Below are positions 56,904 through 64,000 of a stretch of DNA of 64,000 nt, one piece after another. Under the pieces are notes generated by a model that was not told where the DNA came from, did no database searches, and saw nothing but the letters and a program-made list of their open reading frames with translations. Every line of letters begins with the position of its first letter. Positions within the stretch are counted from its first letter, which is position 1. The stretch comes from Mangrovimicrobium sp033283265 (GTDB lineage Bacteria; Pseudomonadota; Gammaproteobacteria; Pseudomonadales; Halieaceae): positions 930,001 through 994,000 of the forward strand of contig JAWMQN010000001.1 in the NCBI GenBank assembly GCA_033283265.1, given 5' to 3'. The translations under genes were made by a program, and so were the position numbers.

Positions 56904-57756
56904 AAAGGGGTCAGAGCCCTTTTCGACCGCATCTGATGACCAAACGGGCAGAAATGCTGTTCGCATCCTCTGGGAAACCCTTAGCATAGCTGACATCGCC
57001 TTTGCGCCATTGTCGCCATGCCCCGCAAACCACGCATGTTCATTCCCGGCCTGCCTGTACATGTTGTGCAGCGAGGCAACAATCGCCAGGCGATATTTTT
57101 CGAGCAGGAGGACTATCCCGTCTACCTGTCATTTGTTGCTGAGGCGATGGACCGATATGGCTGCACCCTGCACGCCTACGTTCTGATGACGAATCATGTG
57201 CACCTGCTCATGACGCCGCTCAACGACGGCGCTATCAGCCGGAGTTTGCAATATACCGGCCGCCACTATGTACCCTACGTCAATAACAAGCTCGGGCGAA
57301 CAGGGACACTATGGGAGGGACGCTTCAGGGCCAGTATCATCGACAGCGACACCTACCTGCTCGCGTGTTATCGCTATATCGAGACGAATCCGGTAAGGGC
57401 AGGCATGGTGGCACACCCGGGGAGCTATCGCTGGAGCAGTCACGCTTGCAATGCATATGCCAGGGAAGACTGCCTGGTAACTCCACATGCGAAATACCTG
57501 TCACTGGGTGCTTCGACGCAAGAACGCGTACAAAACTACCGACGGCTGTTCGATGAGCAAGGCGACGAGCGCGAACTGGAGGACATTCGCCTGCATACTC
57601 AGTCTGGTACGCCCTTGGGAAGTCAGCCTTTCCGGGATCAGATCGAAAGCACCTTGCGTGTTCACGCGGGACAGGTGTCGCGCGGGCGGCCTGAAAAAGG
57701 CATCTAGGCCCTCCACGTCGCACCACATCAAATCCGCTCAAAAAGGGCTCTGACCC
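56904..57756 (+). mobile_element. Complete RAYT element flanked by inverted REPs (copy 2)
   Basis: Left REP (56904-56925), leader, RAYT gene 57018-57707, and inverted right REP (57739-57756) that overlaps the end of the neighbouring methyltransferase gene. Confidence 0.88.
57018..57707 (+). CDS. REP-associated tyrosine transposase (RAYT), copy 2
   Basis: A 229-residue Y1-type transposase, the intact sister of the copy at 42485 with the same HUH motif (MTNHVHLLMTPL) and LACYRYIETNPVRAG. Differences are scattered substitutions rather than frameshifts. Both leaders share the same order of motifs after the REP, so the copies derive from one transposing unit. Confidence 0.93.
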   Translation: MPRKPRMFIPGLPVHVVQRGNNRQAIFFEQEDYPVYLSFVAEAMDRYGCTLHAYVLMTNHVHLLMTPLNDGAISRSLQYTGRHYVPYVNNKLGRTGTLWEGRFRASIIDSDTYLLACYRYIETNPVRAGMVAHPGSYRWSSHACNAYAREDCLVTPHAKYLSLGASTQERVQNYRRLFDEQGDERELEDIRLHTQSGTPLGSQPFRDQIESTLRVHAGQVSRGRPEKGI

Positions 57757-58409
57757 CCTCCCCTGGAATACCGCAGGATATGCCCCTTGAACTCCTGCTC
57801 GAGATAAGGGGTTGCCTGCGGTTTGAGCAGATCACAATGAAATCCGAATTCTTTCATCCGGGCATTCAGCCGGCTCTTGCGCCCTCGCCCGGGGTCGACA
57901 ACGATAACCTCACAGTCGGCTTCTGCGTGCTTCTGGATAAACCCGGCGAGCTGTTCAACATGCTCGTCCTCGTACAGCAGGTCGCTGCCGATTATGAGAT
58001 CGAACAAGCCGAGGGTATCGCCGCTGCCAGACCAGTTGGCCAATTCGAATGCAATCGGGCTGTCACCGTTCAGCGACGTGTTGCGCTGCAGGAATTTCTC
58101 GGCCTCCGGGTGGTAATCCGTGGCGGTGACGTCGACCTCGCGCTTGTTCAGCAGCAAACTCGACAGCGCCATGCCACAGCCCACCTCCAGAACGCGGCGC
58201 GCACCTATGTCGCAGTCCGCAAGGAAATGGGCGAGCACCAGGCTCGAAGGCCAGATCACGCCAAACAGGGGCCAGGATGCGGAGGATATACCAAGGCTCT
58301 CGGCCACGCCGTCGGGGTCCTGGAACTCCTGGGTATTCCTCAAGGTGCAGAGGTGGATATCGGTCCGACCGAACTCAATTGTCTGGTAGCGGAATCTGAG
58401 TTGTGTCAT
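57738..58409 (-). CDS. Class I SAM-dependent methyltransferase, C-terminus from REP
   Basis: A 223-residue Rossmann-fold methyltransferase with SAM-binding motif VLEVGCGMALSSLLL and FDLIIGSDLLYE, of the type that modifies small molecules or proteins. The final codons (GGGQSPF then TGA) lie in the inverted REP that bounds the RAYT element at 57739-57756, so the gene's natural C-terminus was replaced or extended by the element. ATG at 58409; upstream in-frame codons run into another repeat region. Substrate unknown. Confidence 0.83.
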   Translation of the reverse strand: MTQLRFRYQTIEFGRTDIHLCTLRNTQEFQDPDGVAESLGISSASWPLFGVIWPSSLVLAHFLADCDIGARRVLEVGCGMALSSLLLNKREVDVTATDYHPEAEKFLQRNTSLNGDSPIAFELANWSGSGDTLGLFDLIIGSDLLYEDEHVEQLAGFIQKHAEADCEVIVVDPGRGRKSRLNARMKEFGFHCDLLKPQATPYLEQEFKGHILRYSRGGGQSPF

Positions 58410-58514
58410 TGGCCTGCCTCGTACGTGAGCGCTCGGCCAGCTATCGGGGAGAAGTGACAAAACGAATTGATGTTCGGCGAGCAGTTTACACGAATCGCGA
58501 AGGGCCTGCCCCAT

Positions 58515-58642
58515 TAAAGGGGTCAGAGCCCTTTTCGACCGCATCTGATAGACGCCAAGCCGAGCTCGCTATTCATTTGAACGGCTTGTACAGCCCGGGC
58601 CCATACTTCATATCTGGCCAAAAAGGGCTCTGACCCCTTTTA
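58515..58642. repeat. Inverted-REP unit 9
   Basis: A complete 128-bp unit: left REP AAAGGGGTCAGAGCCCTTTT, middle GACCGCATCTGATAGACGCC, right REP AAAAAGGGCTCTGACCCC. It lies 14 bp from the stop of the purine nucleoside permease-like gene. Confidence 0.9.
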
Positions 58643-58656
58643 CACCTTTTACACCC

Positions 58657-59661
58657 CTATTCCCAATCCTGCCAATCGGCCACGATAGCGTCGACCAGCC
58701 GCCCGCCAACCAGGACGATATTCTGCAGGGTTTCATCAAACCCACCAGCGGTTTCCCCCGGGGCGGGGTCGAGATGAGCAAGCGTGGATTCCTGCGGGTT
58801 GCCCTGGTCGAAGTTTACCGCCCCCCGCAGGCTCAGCAGCCGATCGGTGCCGACGGTCCGGTCCAGCACCTGGGCGATGGCGGCGGATTCCATCTCGGTA
58901 ATCACGTAATCGTCGGCACCGTAGAGCTCGGCAATATACTGCGCCTCGCGGGACAGACCGGGGCCGTGGAAAAAGGTATCGCTGGAAAAATGCGAACCGA
59001 AGATCAGCCTGGGAGCCCGGCTGGGCTGCTGTTGCGGGTACTTAGCCCGATAAGCCCTGGCGCCAGCAGAATCCAGCAGCGGGGTGGACGCGGTAACTGT
59101 CTTCACCCTGCGCAGCAACCCGGGGTTTAACTGGTACACGCGGATGCTTTCATAGCCCTTGCGCGGCGAAAAGGCCGGCCAGACATCGGGCTCTTCCTCC
59201 GGCGACCAGCGGTGGCCGAGGTCGTAATCCACCAGCCAGGTGCCCCAGCTGACATCGCCGATGGTCCCCCGGCTGGGCGGGGTGCCGGCGACACCACTGA
59301 TAACGAAATAGGCCTGGCTGAAATCGAACTGCGGGTTCAAAACGATGGCCTGCATCGATGCCGAGGAGCCCACCTTGCCCATACCCAGAACCGAGCCGCA
59401 GACGCCATCGCCATTGCAGAATACCTCACCGGCGGCACCCCTGACCCCAAGGCGCCTGGCATCGGTGAAATAGCGCTGGTACCAGTACTGGAACTCCCCC
59501 GCCCGGTCGCCTTCCAGTTGGCCGATCTCGAACATGGCAGCGACAAAGACCTTCACTTTAACGGGCGCTTCCTGATTACCGCCGAAACAGCCGCTGGCCA
59601 GCAGCAATACAAGCAAGCCGTACGACCAGGGCCATGGCCGCCCGGGACTGGTTCTGGTCAT
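58657..59661 (-). CDS. Purine nucleoside permease-like lipoprotein
   Basis: A 334-residue protein with lipobox (LLLASGC). The mature part resembles the purine nucleoside permease (NUP) family, which belongs to the nucleoside phosphorylase fold: KVKVFVAAMFEIG near the start, GEFQYWYQRYF, VISGVAGTPPSRG and TEMESAAIAQVL are family-like. Likely role: nucleoside handling in the periplasm. A degenerate REP lies between it and the sulfotransferase gene. Confidence 0.8.
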   Translation of the reverse strand: MTRTSPGRPWPWSYGLLVLLLASGCFGGNQEAPVKVKVFVAAMFEIGQLEGDRAGEFQYWYQRYFTDARRLGVRGAAGEVFCNGDGVCGSVLGMGKVGSSASMQAIVLNPQFDFSQAYFVISGVAGTPPSRGTIGDVSWGTWLVDYDLGHRWSPEEEPDVWPAFSPRKGYESIRVYQLNPGLLRRVKTVTASTPLLDSAGARAYRAKYPQQQPSRAPRLIFGSHFSSDTFFHGPGLSREAQYIAELYGADDYVITEMESAAIAQVLDRTVGTDRLLSLRGAVNFDQGNPQESTLAHLDPAPGETAGGFDETLQNIVLVGGRLVDAIVADWQDWE

Positions 59662-59686
59662 CGCATGGTTTCTCCTGGATCAGTGG

Positions 59687-59708
59687 ACAAGGGGTCTGAG
59701 CCCTTTTG
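59687..59708 (+). repeat. Degenerate REP, last copy of the cluster
   Basis: CAAGGGGTCTGAGCCCTTTT, the final copy of the repeat in the window; nothing similar appears to the right. Confidence 0.75.
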
Positions 59709-59724
59709 CACGGCGCTGCTTCTG

Positions 59725-60372
59725 CTAACCCTCGTAACCCAGCACCGCCTGGAAGCCATTTTCCATGATGTTTTTGATGATGCCCTGTACGGCAGCAGTA
59801 TCATTGATACGTGGAAATTCACCTGCAGGGATGGGCAATTCCAGGAAATTGCACAGCGGCTCCCAACCTTCGGCGACCTCGAACACCAGCAGGCGCTCGG
59901 GTGCGATGGTTCTCTTTACCTCGGCGACATGCTCGTGAAAGCGCTGGATGAGGTGGTCGTGGTCGTGCATCCGGTTATCGAAGTAGTCATTGATGGTTGC
60001 CTGCAGGTAGGCGCCCGCCTCGGTACCGGGAAGAAATTCCAGCCACTCCCTGCCGAAGATCGTGTCCTGGACGGAGGTGAACCACTTTTCCGGATCCCGC
60101 ACGGTCAGCACCACCCGGGCCCCGGGATAGTGCTCGGCGAGCGCGGCGTAGCTGGTGCAGGCCGGGAAATCCACCGTCGCGGTGAAACCCTCGAACAGGG
60201 TGTCCCAATCCGGCTCCGACTTGCCCACCTGTTCCCAGTGCTTCCAGTGGCTGGGCCCCTTGGGAAAGCATTCCACCATGTGGTAGCAGGGGTAGCCCAG
60301 CTGCTCCAGGGCGACTTTCAGGGACATGGTGCCGGTTCGGCCGAAGCCCGCCCCGATGATTTGCAACGCCAT
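59725..60372 (-). CDS. Sulfotransferase family protein
   Basis: A 215-residue protein with the PAPS-binding loop IGAGFGRTGTMSLKVAL and the 3'-phosphate motif RDPEKWFTSVQ. The family moves sulfate from PAPS to hydroxyl or amino groups of small molecules; the target is unknown. A degenerate REP lies 17 bp after the stop. Confidence 0.88.
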   Translation of the reverse strand: MALQIIGAGFGRTGTMSLKVALEQLGYPCYHMVECFPKGPSHWKHWEQVGKSEPDWDTLFEGFTATVDFPACTSYAALAEHYPGARVVLTVRDPEKWFTSVQDTIFGREWLEFLPGTEAGAYLQATINDYFDNRMHDHDHLIQRFHEHVAEVKRTIAPERLLVFEVAEGWEPLCNFLELPIPAGEFPRINDTAAVQGIIKNIMENGFQAVLGYEG

Positions 60373-60481
60373 TGCACTTCCCCGCTGATGGTTGGTCTAC
60401 CAGAGTATAAGACAACGTCCACTGGAGAGGGTCAAAGGCGTCGGACTAAAGTGAGCCGGGGCCTTTCCAGTCGCTGAATAC

Positions 60482-61054
60482 CTACACGCCATCCAGTATC
60501 TCCCTGGCCTGCTCCCGGCTCGCGGCCAGGATTCGCTTGACCAGCCGCTCATCGTCCATCGTCCGCGACACTGCGACGGCACCAATCATCATCGCACTCA
60601 ACGCAAGCACATCCTCCCTCGTCGCATATTCGGTACCGACGTAAGCAAGAATGACCTTGTTCATATTGCGGTAAGCATCTGTGTAGGCCGCTCTTGTTGT
60701 TGGATCTTTTGAAGCAACATCAGTCACCATAAATGCGAGCGGGCACGGCTTCTTCCCACTTACGTGCTCCACACTCAGGTAGGCATCGAGCAACTGGCTA
60801 ACCCAGTCTCTTGGTGAGACCTCCACCGGCTTTTTCTTCGCCAGTTCACTGGACAATGCCGAGAACCTCAATGCCTCCGTATACAGTTCACCTTTGCTCT
60901 TGAAGTGCGCGTAGAAGGCGCCTCTGGTCAGCCCGCAGTCGCTCATCACCTGGTCAACGGTCACCGCGTCGAAACCGTGCTCTGAGAAGAGCGAGCGAGC
61001 ACTGTCGAGAATACGTCCCCGCGTCCTCTCCTTGTGGGCTTTGGTGTAGGGCAC
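60482..61054 (-). CDS. TetR-family transcriptional repressor
   Basis: A 190-residue TetR protein with the N-terminal HTH (GFDAVTVDQVMSDCGLTRGA, then FYAHFKSKGELY) and a ligand-binding helical domain. Start GTG at 61054 with GGAG 7 nt upstream is preferred; an ATG further upstream lies inside the operator palindrome. Predicted to repress itself and the divergent MAPEG gene through the palindrome between them. Confidence 0.88.
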   Translation of the reverse strand: MPYTKAHKERTRGRILDSARSLFSEHGFDAVTVDQVMSDCGLTRGAFYAHFKSKGELYTEALRFSALSSELAKKKPVEVSPRDWVSQLLDAYLSVEHVSGKKPCPLAFMVTDVASKDPTTRAAYTDAYRNMNKVILAYVGTEYATREDVLALSAMMIGAVAVSRTMDDERLVKRILAASREQAREILDGV

Positions 61055-61070
61055 GGTTTGCTCCTGAATT

Positions 61071-61102
61071 AATCTATATATGACCTTGGTCATATATAGA
61101 TT
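61071..61102. promoter_or_regulatory. Perfect 32-bp palindromic TetR operator
   Basis: Arms 61071-61085 and 61088-61102 (AATCTATATATGACC and its exact complement) around TT. It lies between the divergent TetR and MAPEG genes and overlaps likely -10 elements (TATATA), the usual arrangement for TetR autoregulation. Confidence 0.85.
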
Positions 61103-61147
61103 ATTGCTAGTATCGAGGCCAGGCAAATATTCCAGGGAGAACTGACT

Positions 61148-61546
61148 GTGCTTTATGCGATGTTTACGCAGGCGATGCTGACAATAGTGGTTGCCTTGAT
61201 TACCGTTCGGACCCGGGTGGCCTGTGTAAAAGGCGGCCAGGTCAATCCCGGCTACTTCAGCCTCATGCGGGGTGAGAATATTCCGGACGCAATCGTCAAG
61301 ACCACCCGCTGCTATAACAACCTGTTTGAAATCCCCATGCTGTTCTACGTCGCCTGCACATTGCACCTCCTGCTGCAATCCGAAAGCCTCGCCGGGCTTC
61401 TTGTCGCCTGGTTGTTCGTCGCCTGCAGGTGTGCCCAGGCATACATCCACATCACCTACAACAACGTCATGCACCGGATGTACAGTTTTGGCGCATCGGT
61501 GGTTTGCGTGGTGGTGCTCTGGTTGCAGTTACTTGCCACCGGGTAA
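61148..61546 (+). CDS. MAPEG-family membrane protein
   Basis: A 132-residue, four-helix membrane protein of the MAPEG group (microsomal glutathione transferase/leukotriene-type), with the family motif NIPDAIVKTTRCYNNLFE and NVMHRMYSFGA. Likely functions are lipid or toxin conjugation. GTG at 61148 starts it; the ATG at 61157 is an alternative. Controlled by the adjacent TetR protein, probably induced by a toxic lipophilic compound (inference). Confidence 0.85.
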   Translation: MLYAMFTQAMLTIVVALITVRTRVACVKGGQVNPGYFSLMRGENIPDAIVKTTRCYNNLFEIPMLFYVACTLHLLLQSESLAGLLVAWLFVACRCAQAYIHITYNNVMHRMYSFGASVVCVVVLWLQLLATG

Positions 61547-61701
61547 AGAGATAAAGGACTCAGGCAAAGCACTCGAGCCCTCCTCAGTCACACCGGAGTG
61601 CCGCTGGACTGGATCGCAAGACAGCGAATGGCGCCGACCCAGGGCGGCAGACTGGTCGGGAAGGCGGCGAGCCATCCACTCCCGCCTCCTGCTCCCCCGG
61701 G

Positions 61702-62931
61702 TCAGTCCGGCTGCAAGTCCCCCAGCGCGGTATTCACCAGGTACGAGGCGTCCCAATCGGGCACACTGACACCGTGGCGGTAGATGACCAGGTCCTGTGA
61801 CGGGACCATGTGGATGATCCTGAAACCGCCGCCCTCCATGATCCGGACATCGTCCGTCCTGAACGGCTCAGACTGGGGAATGGTGCGACTGCGCTCCTCG
61901 TCGAAGGGGGAGCCGAGCCAGAGGCCCAGCCCGAAATTGGGATTTTGCTCCGAGGGGGCCGCCATGATGTCGACCCACCCTTCGGGCAGAACCTGCTCTC
62001 CCTCCCATACACCATTTTGCATGATCAGCACGCCGAGCCGGGTCCAGTCCCGGGGGCTGGCGCGAAAACAGCACATAACGCGCGCGACGCCCTCCGGACG
62101 GTCCAGCTGGAACGCGGCATCCGCCGCACCGATTTTCTTCCACACCCGTTCGGAGAGCAGCTCCTGCACCGGGATACCCATGGCGCGTTCGATGACGAGG
62201 GCCAGCAGCTGGGTATTTTCCTGCGCGTTCTCAAACTTCGTGCCCGGTTCGATGGCGTAGTCATAACTCAGGGCGGCACGCACCACGTCACCGCAGTACA
62301 CCAGGCACAGGTCCTTGTTGCCGTAGACCGGACGCAAACCCAGCTGGGGGGCAATCTCGAGGCCCGAAACATTCTGGGCGAGCTGGCGGACGGTGATTTT
62401 TCCCCGCCGGTCGGTTTTCCACTCCGTGATGTAGCGCCCTATCGGGTCGTCCAGTGTCAGCTTGCCATCGGCGACCGCGAACCCCAGCAGCATCGGCGTT
62501 ATTGTGCGCGTGAGCGCGCGCCCGTTCACTATCTGCTCCGGCGTCATGCCGTTCCAGTAGTTTTCCGTCAACACGCGGCCCTTGTGAATCACGATCAGGG
62601 CATTGCTCTTGTGCTCTTCCGCCCAGCTCGCCATGGCCTTCAGGGTCGCGGCTGAGATCTCTCCAGCTGCCCCTTCGCCGCCAGCCGGCGCACGAGCGGG
62701 AAAATACGCCTGCGGGTCGCCGTGCACGACACCCGGAGGCCAGTAGAAGTAGGGTTCGGGTTCGTAGGGGTTTTCAGGTTGCGACGTCAGCCGCCAGAAG
62801 AAGACCGGGTCGCTGTACGAGGGGTCCTCGATGGCCTTGTCGGGGTCCGGGATGCCGGGTGGCAGGTCTGCGGCAAGCGCACGGGATAGCAGGAGGGAGA
62901 AAATTACGCCAAACCATACAACATTCTTCAT
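61702..62931 (-). CDS. Serine-hydrolase (class C beta-lactamase-fold) protein lacking catalytic Ser/Lys
   Basis: A 409-residue secreted protein with a signal peptide (FGVIFSLLLSRALAADLP) and the fold of class C beta-lactamase-related hydrolases. The body shows PGTKFENAQENTQLLALVIE, FGLGLWLGSPF and MEGGGFRIIHMVPSQDLVIY. Where the catalytic SxxK normally sits, it reads GRALTRTITPMLLGF, so Ala and Arg replace Ser and Lys, and the Tyr motif is also altered. The conclusion that it is non-catalytic rests on this alignment by eye. Neighbours do not show its role. Confidence 0.78.
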   Translation of the reverse strand: MKNVVWFGVIFSLLLSRALAADLPPGIPDPDKAIEDPSYSDPVFFWRLTSQPENPYEPEPYFYWPPGVVHGDPQAYFPARAPAGGEGAAGEISAATLKAMASWAEEHKSNALIVIHKGRVLTENYWNGMTPEQIVNGRALTRTITPMLLGFAVADGKLTLDDPIGRYITEWKTDRRGKITVRQLAQNVSGLEIAPQLGLRPVYGNKDLCLVYCGDVVRAALSYDYAIEPGTKFENAQENTQLLALVIERAMGIPVQELLSERVWKKIGAADAAFQLDRPEGVARVMCCFRASPRDWTRLGVLIMQNGVWEGEQVLPEGWVDIMAAPSEQNPNFGLGLWLGSPFDEERSRTIPQSEPFRTDDVRIMEGGGFRIIHMVPSQDLVIYRHGVSVPDWDASYLVNTALGDLQPD

Positions 62932-63195
62932 CTCTTGGTCCTTTCGAAGCCAGCGGGGAAATACCACCGGTCAGTGAAAAGGCATCCGCGGAGCGCAATG
63001 CCATGCCGGAAACAAATCAATAACCTTAATAGCATAGCATTAATACATTTGCACGCCGGAAAAGGGGCGCAACAGGATCAGCCGCGCCGAGATAGTGAGT
63101 GACTACCGACCATAGCTACGGCAGAATCCCACACAGGACAGTCTCCCAACAGCGGAAACCATGAGTCGCGGCCAGGTCCCGACTATCTACTACCC

Positions 63196-64000
63196 ATGAA
63201 AACACCCAAGCGCCTGCAACCCCTGATCGACGACGGCATCATCGACGAAGTCCTCCGGCCACTGATGAGTGGCAAGGAGGCCGACGTATTCGTGGTGCGC
63301 TGCGGCTCGAGGCAGCGCTGTGCCAAGATCTACAAGGAATCCCACAAGCGCAGCTTCAAGAAGGCGGCCCAGTACACCGAGGGCCGCAAGGTGCGCAACT
63401 CCCGCCGGGCCCGGGCCATGGAAAAGGGTTCCCGTTTCGGCCGCAAACAGCAGGAGGAAACCTGGCAGAACGCCGAGGTCGATGCGCTCTACCGTCTCGC
63501 CAGCGCCGATGTCAGGGTGCCCCAGCCCTACGGTTGCTTCGACGGGGTCCTGCTGATGGAGCTGATTACCGACGAGAGCGGTGACGTCGCCCCGCGCCTG
63601 AATGATGTCTCCATGTCAGCCGAGCAGGCCAGGGAGGACCATGCCCTGGTCATGCACTACATCATGCGCATGCTCTGTGCCGGGCTGGTCCACGGTGACC
63701 TCTCGGAATTCAACGTGCTGGTGAACGAGGACGGGCCGGTCATCATAGACCTGCCCCAGGCGGTGGACGCTGCCTCCAACAACAATGCGCAGTCCATGCT
63801 GGCGCGCGATGTAAACAACATGACGGAATACTACGGCCAGTACGCACCCGAGCTGCTGGAAAGCCACTACGCCGAGGAAATCTGGGCGCTCTACGAAGAC
63901 GGCGAGCTGCATCCGGACCACCAGCTGACCGGCCAGTTCGAACTCGACACCCACAGCGCGGATGTCGACGCGATCATGCTCGAAATCAGGGCCGCGCTGG
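63196..64000 (+). CDS. RIO1-type protein kinase (3' end beyond right edge)
   Basis: At least 268 residues, cut by the right edge. The ATP-binding SGKEADVFVV and the catalytic loop HGDLSEFNVLV (Asp168, Asn173) are followed by the metal-binding Asp185 in VIIDLPQ, as in RIO1-family kinases; the bacterial group is linked in Pseudomonas (PA4780-type) to regulatory kinases/ATPases. The gap 62932-63195 contains no other feature. Confidence 0.88.
   Translation, partial: MKTPKRLQPLIDDGIIDEVLRPLMSGKEADVFVVRCGSRQRCAKIYKESHKRSFKKAAQYTEGRKVRNSRRARAMEKGSRFGRKQQEETWQNAEVDALYRLASADVRVPQPYGCFDGVLLMELITDESGDVAPRLNDVSMSAEQAREDHALVMHYIMRMLCAGLVHGDLSEFNVLVNEDGPVIIDLPQAVDAASNNNAQSMLARDVNNMTEYYGQYAPELLESHYAEEIWALYEDGELHPDHQLTGQFELDTHSADVDAIMLEIRAAL

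Noticed and set aside
35086..59708. The regular short repeats could be read as a CRISPR array
   Set aside because: Copies are kilobases apart, occur in both orientations, flank genes and RAYT transposases, and show no constant spacer length; no cas genes are present.

Overview
This is a GC-rich chromosomal window from a gammaproteobacterium. Gene content (acnB, dbpA, folD, cysS, glnS, lpxH, hemN, miaE), a TonB receptor, and many surface proteins with IPTL-type (exosortase H-like) sorting signals suggest a marine aerobe near the Halieaceae/Cellvibrionales. That placement is inference; no rRNA or phylogenetic marker was compared. Housekeeping genes fill the left half, a repeat-laden accessory region spans about 34.1-59.7 kb, and a mixed metabolic segment follows.

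Layout. 1-8.1 kb: a CadC-like regulator with TPRs (cut by the left edge), a penicillin-acylase-family lipoprotein and a TonB-dependent receptor. 8.1-13.7 kb: three tRNAs (Arg-TCT, His-GTG, Pro-TGG), a TPR protein, a LysR regulator, an animal-type haem peroxidase and a cytochrome P450 with an unusual C-terminal domain. 13.9-22.3 kb: folD, an MFS transporter, a Na/Pi cotransporter, cysS, glnS, ppiB, lpxH. 22.6-29.9 kb: a reactive-sulfur module in which a FisR-like sigma-54 activator is divergent from a six-gene operon (persulfide dioxygenase, DUF442-sulfide:quinone oxidoreductase fusion, SulP transporter, OsmC protein, two YeeE/YedE half-transporters) with a matching -24/-12 promoter. 29.9-33.8 kb: miaE, a DUF1289 protein and acnB.

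34.1-59.7 kb is the most unusual region. It opens with an AT-rich pair: an unknown protein and an 815-residue protein joining a PD-(D/E)XK-like nuclease domain to a P-loop NTPase, a possible defence locus. From 35.1 to 59.7 kb there are more than twenty copies of a short hairpin repeat (core GGGTCAGAGCCC), often paired in inverted orientation as units of about 95-130 bp. They occur with two intact REP-associated tyrosine transposases (RAYTs) and three decaying RAYT copies. None was seen outside this span. The repeats sit just behind the stop codons of most genes there. The region also carries dbpA, hemN, a cupin protein, a lipoprotein, a DUF4236 protein and a paralogous set of secreted proteins: four resemble the family called midcut-by-XrtH, and two carry a C-terminal IPTL/exosortase-like signal.

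57.7-64 kb: a methyltransferase whose last codons are repeat DNA, a purine nucleoside permease-like lipoprotein, a sulfotransferase, a TetR regulator with a perfect 32-bp palindromic operator upstream of a MAPEG protein, a serine-hydrolase-fold protein that has lost its catalytic Ser and Lys, and a RIO1-type kinase cut by the right edge.
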